Assembly (NCBI GenBank): GCA_004194705.1
Contig: SADC01001291.1
Location: forward strand, 496,001 to 560,000
DNA from: Ditylenchus dipsaci
Taxonomy: Eukaryota; Nematoda; Chromadorea; Rhabditida; Anguinidae
Length of the DNA: 64,000 bases
Direction: 5' to 3'
Under the pieces are notes generated by a model. It was given only the letters and a program-made list of their open reading frames with translations. It did not search any database and was not told the origin of the DNA. Positions 20,385 to 32,325 of this stretch are shown here, piece by piece. The number at the start of each line of letters is the position of its first letter. Positions within the stretch are counted from its first letter, which is position 1. The translations under genes were made by a program, and so were the position numbers.

Positions 20385-21726
20385 CCCCTTTTTTCCCACG
20401 GGTTTGAAAATTAACCTAAAAATTTCAAATTTTTTTGGAAACATCATATACAGGGGTAAAAGTACCGGTTTTATTATAAAAATGTTGTCAAAAATACCAT
20501 TTGATAATGAAAAATATGAGATTTTGCTATTTTCGTTAGTTTTTCACGTGGAATTCTTTGAAGCAAGGTACAGGATGCAGGCCTACATTACATTTTTCGC
20601 ATTTCTTGTTAGTTCTCCCATCACAAACCTCGCAGTGAAGAGATAAGTCTGTTGTGGCCATCCAATGATTGTACCCGTCAAGCCGCACACTCTCATTTAT
20701 TCGCTTGGAAGTTAGTTGTATATCTTGGGATGATCTTCGGCCGGGTCCTGTGGTGGAGTTCCATATGTTTGCGTATAGGAGGTGGCAACATAGCGGCGAA
20801 ACTGGAGGTAGTCCCACTTAGGGTGGACTTTTCTATACTACTGCCAGGCGTTGTGCACTCCAGTATCTACTCCAAAGCAGAAGCACGACCACCACCACTT
20901 CTTGGAGCCAATGGAAACCCTATAGTTATTGATATTTTGGTCCATTCTGTCCACACCACCCATGTGCTTGTTGTAGCAGGCTACACTGTTTGGCTGCTCG
21001 ATCTGGATCCTTTTCTTTTCCTTGGCCGACTAACGGCTTACGGAATGCATTGGATCCAGGTCGTCGATGGTTTTCAACATGATAACTGGCCGGTTGTCGT
21101 TCCACGCAAGCCCAAGGACCCCTAAATTCACTAAAGTAATGAAATAAAAATTATTATGGCAGTATTACCAGAAGACTCATCCATCTGATACTCGCAGTAC
21201 CCTCTTGGCTGCTTTGCCACGTCACTCAGTGGACATTTTCACTGCGAGATGCATTCACAGTTCCAGTGTATCCAATCCCCAGTCTTTTTAGTTCATACGC
21301 CAACTTGATGGAGGAGAAGAATCTGTCGCCGTAAATAGTGAAGTGGTTGCCATTTGGGAGAACTGAGCATAGCTTCTTCACCACACTACCGCCAAGACTT
21401 AGAGCAGCATCTCTCTCTTCTCCAGCACCTTCATAGGGAAAGAAATTGATCAAGTATCCAGATGGAGTGTTCAGTCACCAATACTTGAACCCCAATCGTA
21501 TAGGCTTGCCGCGGATGAATTGTTTGGCAGAATGACGGCCAAAAAAGGGACATATACTCTCGTCGAACATATGCTAAAAGGATGACTCATAACTCTTCTT
21601 TCTACTGATAAAACACTATTTTCGATATCATTTTTACAACAAAACCAATAATTTTACCCCTATACAACGTTCCCAAAAAAATAAAAAATTCAAATTTTTT
21701 TGAAAATTAATTAGGGCAAAAATGGG
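20385..21726 (-). mobile_element. piggyBac element with decayed transposase, TTAA-flanked
   Basis: TTAA lies at 20381-20384 and 21727-21730. A second TTAA followed by CCCCCAC lies just outside, at 20364. The ends are inverted: CCCCTTTTTTCCCACGGG on the left and the complement of CCCATTTTTGCCCTAATT on the right. Subterminal AAATTTTTTTGG is shared. The interior encodes piggyBac transposase remnants on the minus strand. Confidence 0.88.
20536..21574 (-). pseudogene. piggyBac transposase pseudogene
   Basis: Reading from 21574 leftward, the fragments follow piggyBac order. First is [17 protein letters not shown] with [10 protein letters not shown] (first catalytic Asp region). Next is FPYEGAGEE with YGDRFFSSIKLAYEL and GTVNASR (second Asp). 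Then comes NDNRPVIMLKT, followed by VACYNKHMGGVDRMDQNI (third Asp) and KKWWWCFCFGV. It ends with RLDGYNHW and a C-terminal zinc-binding module (CEVCDGRTNKKCEKCNVGLH). An in-frame TGA follows KYW, and frame changes occur after the second Asp segment, so no intact protein results. The N-terminal part is absent. Despite the decay all three catalytic aspartates are visible. Open frames on the opposite strand (20652-21125) are shadows. Confidence 0.88.
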
Positions 21727-21832
21727 TTAATAATGGCGCAAAATAACAGAGCTAATGCGAAAGCATTAAATTCAAAATGCATAAAAACAGCTTTTTTCAC
21801 ACGCCCGTTCAACTTCTCTTAAAAAAACTTAC

Positions 21833-21940
21833 ACAATCCACTCTCGATTTAGTGTAGTGTCGATTTAGTGTAACTCTCTGTTTAGTGCATCTTTTCAAGG
21901 TCCCGGAGTCCCACTAAATCGAGATTAGACTGTACAAAAT
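21833..21940. mobile_element. Small MITE, CTCGATTTAGTG-repeat type
   Basis: ACACAATCCACTCTCGATTTAGTG on the left and CACTAAATCGAGATTAGACTGTA on the right are diverged complements. GATTTAGTGTA repeats occur inside. It belongs with the CAGTCGA-type TA-flanked elements. Confidence 0.6.
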
Positions 21941-22047
21941 AAAGTGTTGGATTTGCTGTGCTAATACTAGAAACAAAGCTTTTTCCTTTGAAGTTACGAG
22001 ATCGACCCCACCTCTAACACCTTGGATTTTTTGACCCTAGTAGCGAA

Positions 22048-22733
22048 TAGAGATGCTGCCTTTAGCTTTTCGGGACGGGACAGAATTCAAATTCGAAAAT
22101 TTCGGGACGGGACGCGGGACGGGACTGGTCAAAAATTTATATCGGGACGGGACCCCGGGACAGGGAAGATTTTCGGGACGGTCATAAAAATTTCCGATCG
22201 GGAATTTCAATCCTATATGCTTTATTCATCTCTTAAACAAAACAAACAATTTAACTAGAACTACTACTAGGACTCCGAATCGTTATTCTCCAGCAGAGGC
22301 AAGCTGCGGTTGAGGAACATGATCATCTCCGCCTTCTTCGGGTCCAAATTCGTCCTCCTGTATTCGTACACATCGCGTGCAAGGGAGAAGATCGACTCGC
22401 TTGCGACACTTGTTGCTGGGGCGGACAGATACTTCATCGCGAGCTTTGCCAGTGTTGGGAAGTATTTTTGTTTTGGTATTACCAAGAGGCCGTTGTTATT
22501 AACAACGGTCCCTCGGTACTTGTTGACAACTTGTTAATATCGAGGGCTGACTGTAATTAGAAGTCGAAAGTAGTTTTTGACAAATTGAATTTTTCGGGAC
22601 GGGACAAGACGGAATTTAAATAATTTTTCTTCGGGACGGGACAGGTGTCAAAAAATTTCCGGGCGGGATTCCGGGACGGGACGATTCTCTAAAATTGACG
22701 GGACGGAATTGTCCCGTCCCGTAATCATCTCTA
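22048..22733 (-). mobile_element. hAT element with CGGGACGGGAC arrays and transposase C-terminus
   Basis: The ends are TAGAGATG and its complement CATCTCTA, as in the hAT MITE at 45512-45802. Subterminal arrays of CGGGACGGGAC (22068-22190 and 22590-22715) are inverted relative to each other. The flanking octamers GTAGCGAA and GTTGCTGG match only partly. The interior holds the 3' part of a hAT transposase. Confidence 0.8.
22267..22485 (-). pseudogene. hAT transposase C-terminal (dimerisation) fragment
   Basis: The minus-strand frame contains [20 protein letters not shown], then [19 protein letters not shown] and a run ending [15 protein letters not shown]. This is the hallmark C-terminal hAT dimerisation region (L-A-x-K-Y-L-S-x-P-A-T-S, S-E-x-x-F-S). 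Only about 73 residues survive. The RNase H catalytic core is missing, so this copy cannot be autonomous. Confidence 0.88.
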
Positions 22734-23285
22734 GTTGCTGGTTGAAGAGCCTCTGGCCGCGCACTTCATTTTTTAACATTTTTCCCGAGTTTGCCACCTA
22801 AAAACATGTTTTCTGTATGTTTTAGGACGTAAAACATCTTTTTAAGTGGTTAAATCGCGATTTTGAGTTAGGACATATAATACAGTTTAGCCGGTACCTG
22901 TCCCAGGTTTTTGGATGGCTTTAATCAAAATTTTGATCTTGTCAAACCCCATTTGTCTCACGATTTTAGGTTAAGAAAAGTGGTTTGTTTAGAATTTTAG
23001 CCAATTTTTTATTTTTCAGGGCATTTGGGTGGATATCCACATAAGTAAAGGTACCTACCACATGTTTTAGGCTCCAGTTAGGCGAAATAGTAACTCTAGT
23101 CTAAACAAGAATTATCCCCAGAATTTTTGGTTAGAAAAAAGAATTTTTGGTTAGAAGGTTTGTTTTTACTCTAAACCAACTTTTATTTTTTCAGATGATA
23201 TAAGTGGGTACCCACCTGACCAAGTAGTGCCTACCTTGAGTTTTGGCCCCCGAGTGCCTACTTTGGGTTTCGGGATTCGGGTTGG
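22734..23285. other. Intergenic repeat-like DNA
   Basis: No gene. CATGTTTTCTGTATGTTTTAG with TTTTTAAGTGGTT (22805-22850) resembles the central inverted repeat of the MULE at 8619-9867. The phrase GGGTxxCCACxTxxxxAGGTxxTACCT recurs at 23025-23065, 23205-23235 and 24105-24145. Confidence 0.45.
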
Positions 23286-23289
23286 CAAT

Positions 23290-24010
23290 ATCAAAATTTG
23301 ACTAAACTCCCTTATACGGTTCTCTTCCAAAAATGACCAAAACCATGTTTTTTGTATGTTTTAGAGTCAGAAATGTGTAGAAAAGGTGAAAAAAAGCCGG
23401 GAAAGACTTTTTTTACAACTTTTGAACAAAAAATTTTTTGACCAAAATTTGACTTTTTACCTTGGGTCACTAAGGTAGTTTAACCTGAAAGGGTACCGGG
23501 ATACCCCAAAAAGGTGGAATTCGAGCATAGTTTTGCAAACTGTGGCCTACCGCATAAAAAAACTCTGTTATGCATACTCTTTTTGTATCTAAAGTCCTTT
23601 TCGAGTGGTTCATGTCTAAGGTACGTGGGTGTGCGCATCCCAACCCCAAGCCCCCAAGTCCCCGAGGGGTCGCAGGGGGCTTGATGGGTTAGATATGCGC
23701 GCACTCACTTACCCCAGACATGATTCTGGGCAAGACTCTTTATCAAAAATGCATATAGAGTATACTTTTGCCCAGCTCTAGTGACCAAAACGTGGTAGAA
23801 TACCTTAATTTAAGTATCCGCTACCTTTTTAGATTAAATTACCTTGGTCCCCCAAGCTAAAAAGTCAAATTTTGGTCAAAAAAATATTTTTTAAAAAGTT
23901 GGGGAAAAAGTCCTTCCCGGCCTTTTTTCCACCTTTTCTACACGTTTCTGAACCTAAAACATACAAAAAACAAGATTTTTGAGAGAGATCCGTATAAGGG
24001 AGTCCTGCCC
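23290..24010. mobile_element. Large palindromic element containing the GC-cored MITE family
   Basis: The outer arms are inverted: CTCCCTTATACGG with ACCATGTTTTTTGTATGTTTTAG on the left, and their complements at 23940-24010. Inside, from 23460 to 23850, is a copy of the GC-cored family (CTACCGCATAAA, CCCCGAGGGG, GCCCAGCTCTAGTGACCAAAACG). A partial third copy is at 24240-24390. The outer arms share the CATACTGAAAA/GTTTTAAG-like core with 9434-9690. Confidence 0.65.
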
Positions 24011-24649
24011 GAAATTTTAGTCCTACTAAACCGAATTTCCCAGAAGATTTTATGTCAAAATAGTTGGTTTGCTTTTGATTTTTACTTATTTTTTATTTTT
24101 ATGGTATCTAGGTACATATCCACGTGGTCAGGTGGTACCTACCTTGGGTTTCGGCCTCCGAGTGAATAAAATCGTGATTTCGGTCTTATTAAACCGAATT
24201 TTTCACAGGAGTTTGCGTATTATAGGATGGTTTATTAGGACGCAGGCGGCTTGGTTGGTTAGAGATGCGCGCACAGGCTTACCTTAGACATAATTCCGAG
24301 CAAGACTCTTGATCCTACATGTATAAAGACTCTTTTTGCCCAGCTCGAGTGACCAAAACGGGGTAGAATACCTTAATACCTCCTCTTAATAGCTCCTCAA
24401 AAGCCGAAAAGCCAAATTTCGGTCAAAAAATTTTATGTCGAAAAATAATCTCCCGGGCGCTAAAAACGTGTTTTAAGCACGTTTTAGTGGTCAAAACACA
24501 CGAAAATCATCATATTGGGCAATTTTTTGTGACATACACATTCTATACTCGTGTACCGACTTTAGTTGAGTACGCAAAAATCTCAAAATCGTTCTCAAAA
24601 TTTTCCGATTTTATAGGCGTTGAAAAAAAACTTTCGAAGGGATTTACGG

Positions 24650-25822
24650 TAGCGTTCAAAAAAAGGATCACTCATATTTTGTACTATTTTTTTTAACTCC
24701 AGCCAATTTTTCTCGGTCTAACCGTCGCACGGATTTTTTTGCTCTTTCTCTTTCTTGCTCTTCAAGATTGCAGAATTGATTTTCATGGTGTTTACCAAAA
24801 TCGTCAAAATTTTGTGTTTTATCGAGATGACTCGTTTTACCATGCATCCAAAAAAATGGATCACTGCGAGATATTAACAGTTAATAATTTTTTCAGAGTT
24901 TTTTCAGCGCTGTTATTAAACAAATTTCGACGCATTTTTTTCTTAGCTACAATTTGTTAGGTCAAGATTTTATTTTATATTTTTCTGGAAGAAGTTCTGA
25001 TCAAAAACGCAAAAGTGTCGATTTCTAGTCAAATGTAAGTAAAATAGTCGGTTTATCGCATAAACAATGGCTTCTCTCAAACTAATATTTTCAAAGACTG
25101 CCATTTAGTACGTCATTCTAAAGCTTTTTCATTTCCCTACACGATGACATGTCAAGCGTTATATTAGAATCACACAGGACTAAGCTACAGACGGTTGAAG
25201 TTTAAAAAGTAAGAAATGACTTAGAATTAGGTAAAAAGAAAAGATTTTTACTTTTTCAAACATCAACCGTCTGTACCTTAGCCCCGTGTTATTCTTATGA
25301 AAAGCTAGACATGTCATCGTGTAGGGAAACTAAAAATCTTTAAAATGACGCGTTGAATGGCAGTCTTTGAAAATATGAATTTTGAGAGAAGCCACTGTTT
25401 ATGCGATAAACGACTATTTTACTTACATTTGACTAGAAATCGACACCTTTGCATTTTGGATCGAAACTTCTTCCAGAAAAATTTGAATTAAATCTTGACC
25501 TACCAAACTGTTGCTAAGAAACAATATTTCAAAGTTTGTTTAATAACAGCGCTGAAAAAACTCTGAAAAAGTTATTAACTGTTAAAATCCCGCAGTGATC
25601 CATTTTTTTGACGCATGGTAAAATGAGCCATCTCGATAAAACACAAAATTTTGACATTTTGGTAAACACCACGAAAAACCCATTATGCAATCTTGAGGAG
25701 CAGGAAAATTGCTACAAAACTGCGTTTTTAAAAAAATCCGTGCGACGGTTAGACCGAGAAAAATTGGCGGGATTTAAAAAAAATTGGTACACTAATGAGT
25801 AATCTATTTTTTTGAACGCTAC
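24650..25822. repeat. Large palindrome P1, arms about 560-580 bp
   Basis: TAGCGTTCAAAAAAA at 24650 pairs with TTTTTTTGAACGCTA at 25806-25820, and similarity continues to the centre near 25228. The arms differ by scattered substitutions and small indels, so P1 is older than its neighbours. Shared landmarks are CTCGGTCTAACCGTCGCACGG, TTTATCGAGATG, GGATCACTGC and CTACACGATGACATGTC. There is no credible coding sequence. Confidence 0.8.
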
Positions 25823-25856
25823 TGTAATACAGTAAATACGGTATTTGCACAAGTTA

Positions 25857-27036
25857 AACTGACATTTGTAGGATATTCAAATTCAAAATAACCCTCTACC
25901 TTGCTTACTCTCAACAATTTTTTTTCGAGCGCTCTTTACGCAGATGAAGGGCTTTCTTATAAGCATGAAAGAAAATGCTGAACTAAATTAATTCACTGCT
26001 CACCAGCCTGAAGAAATAACCATCCATTTTTCAGAGAGTTGCTCTGAGAAATGCGATAATAAAAAGCATTTTACTCTGGCGAGGAGGTCCGATTTTGCGA
26101 TTATCGTGCTCAGGAGATCTGAAAACCCCCAGGTAGTCAAACGTTACATTTGGGAATTCTAGTCTTAAAGCATTTGTGTGATTCCCGATTTTTCGGGCTT
26201 CATACTAGACGCGATATTCCAGCTCAATTCTACCTTAAACTTCTTTCATTGGAGAGGGCTTTATTCAACAGACGGAAAATTCAAAAAGCGGATAATTCAA
26301 CAGTGGATAATTCAACAGCCGGATTATTCAAAAACCGGATAATTCAACAGTGGATTATTCAACAGTCGGAGTTTTTGTCAATAATTGTTTTAACCCACTT
26401 TTTGACAACGTATCGAGCTGATTTTTTTCAGGATCAATAGAAATAGCCGAGAGGAACTGATCCTGAAAAAAATCAGCTCGCTACGTTGTCAAAAAGTGGG
26501 TTAAAACAATTATTGACAAAAACTCCGACTGTTGAATAATCCACTGTTGAATTATCCGGTTTTTGAATAATCCGGCTGTTGAATTATCCACTGTTGAATT
26601 ATCCGCTTTTTGAATTTTCCGTCTGTTGAATAAAGCCCTCTCCAATGAAAGAAGTTTAAGGTAGAATTGAGCTGGAATATCGCGTCTAGTATGAAGCCCG
26701 AAAAATCGGGAATCACACAAATGCTTTAAGACTAGAATTCCCAAATGTAACGTTTGACTACCTGGGGTTTTCAGATCTCCTGAGCACGATAATCGCAAAA
26801 TCGGACCTCCTCGCCAGAGTAAAATGCTTTTTATTATCGCATTTCTCAGAGCAACTCTCTGAAAAATGGATGGTTATTTCTTCAGGCTGGTGAGCAGTGA
26901 ATTAATTTAGTTCAGCATTTTCTTTCATGCTTATAAGAAAGCCCTTCATCTGCGTAAAGAGCGCTCGAAAAAAAATTGTTGAGAGTAAGCAAGGTAGAGG
27001 GTTATTTTGAATTTGAATATCCTACAAATGTCAGTT
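25857..27036. repeat. Large palindrome P2, near-identical arms of about 580 bp
   Basis: AACTGACATTTGTAGG at 25857 pairs with its complement ending at 27036. The arms appear identical over almost their whole length and meet at a loop of about 20 bases near 26447. Each arm contains a run of GGATAATTCAACAGTGG-like units (26265-26365 and 26528-26632). An open frame of 96-105 codons occurs once in each arm on opposite strands and is a by-product of the duplication. Confidence 0.9.
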
Positions 27037-27421
27037 TTTTCTGTTCCTGTTTTTTTTAAATTCGGTTGGTTAACTGGTATGTTCTTAGGTTGACGGGTTA
27101 TTTTTGTCGTGGATAAACCAGTATTTTTCTGAACCCTGCTTTCGATTTTTGCGGGTATTCGAGACCCGGTTGACGGTTTCGGTAATTTTCGTCATTTTTC
27201 CAATTTTTCATAAGTTTTGTTATACGGAGGACCAACTGTATACAGTCGACGCTCTCCATAACGGACCCGAAGGGACTGATTTTTTTTCAGTTATAGAAAG
27301 CATCCGTTATGTAGAGCGTTGATCTACGTCAAATTATACCAACTCTAACCAAATCGGCCGATTTTTTTTCCGTTATGGAGAGCTGTCCGTCATGGAGATC
27401 ATCGACTGTATTGCATCTGTA
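27034..27421. repeat. Extra direct copy of an internal segment of palindrome P3
   Basis: This 390-bp stretch is nearly identical to 29447-29831 in the same orientation and to 28532-28908 in inverted orientation, so the segment occurs three times. Each copy contains a TA-flanked 166-bp MITE with CAGTCGA-type ends (27243-27408, 28537-28702, 29653-29818). Confidence 0.88.
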
Positions 27422-27422
27422 C

Positions 27423-30400
27423 ACCACAAACTGAACATAACATCAGGACCACAGAATTTTTTTCGCCAAACAAAATCTGATACATAAGAGCGAAATACTG
27501 ATCGATGAGTCCCGAATTCTTGTTTGTGTCTTGGTTTGAACTTTTGCCACGTAGATTCGAGCTGTGATTCACTTGAAACATGATATTTAGGAATCAAAAA
27601 CGACAAAAAGAAGGCAAAACCTGCAAAATAGTGAAATTCCTCAGGAAGTCGCGGATGAAAAATGAACGAGCAAAAAAAATTTCAAACAAAATTTGCAAGA
27701 AAATCGAAAAATTTGAGGTGTGATGTAAACTAAAGAAGTACCGAAATTCCGGTTCTGATTCCGGTTCTAGTTTCTACAAAATTAAATTCCGGTTCCTGTT
27801 CCGTTTCCGGTTTTAGGAGAACTAAAATTCCGGTTCTCACAAATCTGAAATTCCGGTTCCCGTTTCGGTCCAAATATTGATTCCGAACCAACTCTAATAG
27901 ATAGCGCATATCGGCACCTTTATGGTATTTTAAAATTTTAATAAATATTAACCCATCACATACCCCACCTGCCTACCATCCTCCTGGGTACCACCACCTC
28001 AGTGAACCTCACTTGGGTCACCTCCACTTGGGTGACCCCCGCCTGAGTATTTTTTTTCAAAAATTATTGCACATAACAGGCAAAAGTCTGGTCTTTATTT
28101 CGATACTGTAAGAGAAGCAACCCTAACTCTTTAAGAACACTTCAATATTTGTGTATGTAACTGTGCTAAGTCAGTGCACTATTCTAAGTCCAATTGAAGA
28201 ATAGATCCGACCATTTACAGAAGTATAATAGTGCACTGTTTTCAGATCTTCTGTTGTGGTTTCGTTGATTGCTCCTGGCTGTACACATAATTTCGTATTT
28301 TTTGATCTAACATATAACAATGTGCGCACAAAGAGACATGCCTGAAGTTACTGCTCGAAACTCTAAAGTAATTATGATAATAAAGCTACAGCTAATAGTC
28401 ACTGCTATAGCTGTTTTCTTTGAAAAAATTCTGACTCACAATTTATTTATGTCTCAGGTATGTGTGTGCGCGCATCTCGACCCAATGCCTCCAACTACTG
28501 GGATAGAAGGATTAGAGATGCGCTACAGATGCAATACAGTCGATGATCTCCATGACGGACAGCTCTCCATAACGGAAAAAAAATCGGCCGATTTGGTTAG
28601 AGTTGGTATAATTTGACGTAGATCAACGCTCTACATAACGGATGCTTTCTATAACTGAAAAAAAATCAGTCCCTTCGGGTCCGTTATGGAGAGCGTCGAC
28701 TGTATACAGTTGGTCCTCCGTATAACAAAACTTATGAAAAAATTGGAAAAATGACGAAAATTACCGAAACCGTCAACCGGGTCTCGAATACCCGCAAAAA
28801 TCGAAAGCAGGGTTCAGAAAAATACTGGTTTATCCACGACAAAAATAACCCGTCAACCTAAGAACATACCAGTTAACCAACCGAATTTAAAAAAAACAGG
28901 AACAGAAAAGGGACTTTGAAAACCCCGTTTTTTCAATCCAGCCGATCTCAAAAATGCACTACTAACTACCCTACTGCAAACCAGGTAAAAAACGCCTGTT
29001 TGGTTATAATCCACTGTTGAATTATCCGGTTTCTGAATTTTCCGTTTGTTGAATAAACCCCCCCGCCCTTTCATTTGGTTATTTTTCCATTCGCGCAACA
29101 TATTTGGAGGGACGTTTTCAACCAACTTTATTGAATTCACTGCTAGGCCAAGCTCTGAGCTCGCTTACTGATTTAGCCATATGCCAAGATTTATTTTTCC
29201 TCCCAAACTCTAAAACATTTGGCAGGGCCAACTAGATAATGTGATTGATTGGCTGTTCACTCGCACTATTTGGCGCAACAAAACAAAACACGAAGATTTG
29301 TCACATGGTTGAAGTTCTTGAACAAGCCTATTGGAAAAGTCTACTTTATAACCAAACAGGCGTTTTTTACCTGGTTTGCAGTAGGGTAGTTAGTAGTGCA
29401 TTTTTGAGATCGGCTGGATTGAAAAAACGGGGTTTTCAAAGTCCCTTTTCTGTTCCTGTTTTTTTTAAATTCGGTTGGTTAACTGGTATGTTCTTAGGTT
29501 GACGGGTTATTTTTGTCGTGGATAAACCAGTATTTTTCTGAACCCTGCTTTCGATTTTTGCGGGTATTCGAGACCCGGTTGACGGTTTCGGTAATTTTCG
29601 TCATTTTTCCAATTTTTTCATAAGTTTTGTTATACGGAGGACCAACTGTATACAGTCGACGCTCTCCATAACGGACCCGAAGGGACTGATTTTTTTTCAG
29701 TTATAGAAAGCATCCGTTATGTAGAGCGTTGATCTACGTCAAATTATACCAACTCTAACCAAATCGGCCGATTTTTTTTCCGTTATGGAGAGCTGTCCGT
29801 CATGGAGATCATCGACTGTATTGCATCTGTAGCGCATCTCTAATCCTTCTATCCCAGTAGTTGGAGGCATTGGGTCGAGATGCGCGCACACACATACCTG
29901 AGACATAAATAAATTGTGAGTCAGAATTTTTTCAAAGAAAACAGCTATAGCAGTGACTATTAGCTGTAGCTTTATTATCATAATTACTTTAGAGTTTCGA
30001 GCAGTAACTTCAGGCATGTCTCTTTGTGCGCACATTGTTATATGTTAGATCAAAAATACGAAATTATGTGTACAGCCAGGAGCAATCAACGAAACCACAA
30101 CAGAAGATCTGAAAACAGTGCACTATTATACTTCTGTAAATGGTCGGATCTATTCTTCAATTGGACTTAGAATAGTGCACTGACTTAGCACAGTTACATA
30201 CACAAATATTGAAGTGTTCTTAAAGAGTTAGGGTTGCTTCTCTTACAGTATCGAAATAAAGACCAGACTTTTGCCTGTTATGTGCAATAATTTTTGAAAA
30301 AAAATACTCAGGCGGGGTCACCCAAGTGGAGGTGACCCAAGTGAGGTTCACTGAGGTGGTGGTACCCAGGAGGATGGTAGGCAGGTGGGGTATGTGATGG

Positions 30401-30930
30401 GTTAATATTTATTAAAATTTTAAAATACCATAAAGGTGCCGATATGCGCTATCTATTAGAGTTGGTTCGGAATCAATATTTGGACCGAAACGGGAACCGG
30501 AATTTCAGATTTGTGAGAACCGGAATTTTAGTTCTCCTAAAACCGGAAACGGAACAGGAACCGGAATTTAATTTTGTAGAAACTAGAACCGGAATCAGAA
30601 CCGGAATTTCGGTACTTCTTTAGTTTACATCACACCTCAAATTTTTCGATTTTCTTGCAAATTTTGTTTGAAATTTTTTTTGCTCGTTCATTTTTCATCC
30701 GCGACTTCCTGAGGAATTTCACTATTTTGCAGGTTTTGCCTTCTTTTTGTCGTTTTTGATTCCTAAATATCATGTTTCAAGTGAATCACAGCTCGAATCT
30801 ACGTGGCAAAAGTTCAAACCAAGACACAAACAAGAATTCGGGACTCATCGATCAGTATTTCGCTCTTATGTATCAGATTTTGTTTGGCGAAAAAAATTCT
30901 GTGGTCCTGATGTTATGTTCAGTTTGTGGT
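27423..30930. repeat. Giant palindrome P3, arms 1.58 kb, spacer 338 bp
   Basis: The left arm 27423-29008 and right arm 29347-30930 are near-perfect reverse complements; positions pair at a constant sum of about 58,354. The spacer 29009-29346 contains GTTGAATTATCCGG-type units also seen in P2. Arm content includes CCGGTTCC-rich repeats (27735-27895), ACCxxxxTxGGTxACC steps near 28000, a GC-cored MITE fragment and the TA-flanked MITE. Two pairs of mirrored open frames (28320-28616 with 29739-30035, and 27373-27606 with 30747-30962) are duplicates without recognised domains. Confidence 0.92.
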
Positions 30931-31017
30931 CTCAAAATATTTATATGTATGTTTGCGAGTAAGGGAATAAAAAAAATTGCAAGAAAATCGAAAAAAATGA
31001 GGTGTGATGTAGACTAA

Positions 31018-31352
31018 AGTAGTACCGGAATTTCACTTTTGCCGAAACCAAAACCGGAGTCGAAAAAAAAAGATTTCGAAAAAATCGGTGGCGGTTAACA
31101 TGATTTATTGTATAAAATGATATTTAACACGAAAAATTCGTTCAAAAATTGAAAATACGCGTTCAAAATCAGCCGAGTAAGAGAAAAAGTATGATATATT
31201 TGGGTTCGGAATTGATATTTGGACCGGAACCGGAACCGGAATTTTAGTTTTGTGAAAACCGGAACCGGAATTACATATTTTTTTGCCACCGGAATCGGAT
31301 TCCAAAAAGGGCCGCAATTCCGGTAAATCGGAACCGAAATTCCTGGCCAACT
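31018..31352. mobile_element. CCGGAA-repeat element (hAT-like by structure)
   Basis: GGAACCGGAACCGGAAT units and a terminal CCAACTCTA resemble 27735-27895 and 30475-30625, where AGAGTTGGTTCGG is the terminus. The design (short terminus plus GC-rich subterminal units) parallels the CGGGACGGGAC hAT elements. No transposase. Confidence 0.5.
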
Positions 31353-32325
31353 CTACTATTTATCCCTAGTTCACTGTATCAACTACCCACCCTGCGGACC
31401 CAATATCGACCTAGAGCAAACATTTCGCGAACCTGTTTTTTGTGTTTTCTCAATAAGTACGAGCCCTCCTGATTCAACTTTTAAGGTTTCGGTTGCGTAT
31501 CCAAAAATCTCAAAACCGACCTCAAAATTTTCGGATTTTTTAGGGGTTGGAAATCGAAAAACCTAACAAGGAAGGGCTAGGACTGTTGCCTCGGGTAACT
31601 ACGATAAAGATATTCCCCCCATTTGTGTATAGCGCGCCTAATTGGTTTGAGAATTCGGCTCACCCCTCCCCTTCTGTGAAGGCCAACAAAAAAAAAATAC
31701 CCGTGGTCCATGGGTCAGTTATCAAAAACTACGATAGGAAATCAAAGTAATAGTAGAAGTTTTGAGTGCCACCTGTACTAATTTCTATTTTTTACTATCT
31801 CCCATCAAAAATACTGTTAAAAAATTTACATGTGTTGACAGATGTGTAAATACTTTTATTTTCAAATAATTTTAAGAAAAACAAATTGTACGTGCAGTTT
31901 ATTACACATACCATATTAATCAACCATTATGCTGACAACAAATGAGGAAAAACACAATTTTTAGTCAAATAATTAAAGATAATTGGAATTAGTTAATCAA
32001 TGTACTAAGTACAATTAACTGTCCCACAATTGATAAAGCAAAAAGATAATAATAAAAGCAGAAGCTACTGCTCGAAGTCAAAAAAAGACTTTTGTCGCAC
32101 AACCACTACCATATTTTATTAGAAAAGCGAAGGATGAAACAATTAATTTATTAAAAAGACAAATCTTCAGATCATCATGTTGATGGAGGAGAAGGACCAG
32201 TTAAAAAAAAGAAAATACCCGTGCCAAGTATGCTATTCAATTAGTTGAAAGGATTAACAAATAAATCAAAAAGCTAACTATCTGATCAATAATAACAACT
32301 ATTTGGAGAGTGGGCAGTCAGTCAA
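31353..32325. other. Intergenic DNA downstream of the secreted-peptide gene
   Basis: No gene is supported. AAAATCTCAAAACCGACCTC at 31502 resembles 24568-24590, so a dispersed repeat is present. The 3' UTR of the minus-strand gene probably lies at the right end. Confidence 0.5.

Noticed and set aside
20652..21125. A 157-codon plus-strand open frame
   Set aside because: It is the antisense shadow of the piggyBac transposase remnant on the minus strand.
26150..26798. Two near-identical open frames of 96-105 codons on opposite strands
   Set aside because: They are mirror images in palindrome P2 and run through the ATTCAACAG repeats.
28320..28616. A 98-codon open frame that occurs twice
   Set aside because: The second copy (29739-30035) is simply the other arm of palindrome P3; there is no recognisable domain.
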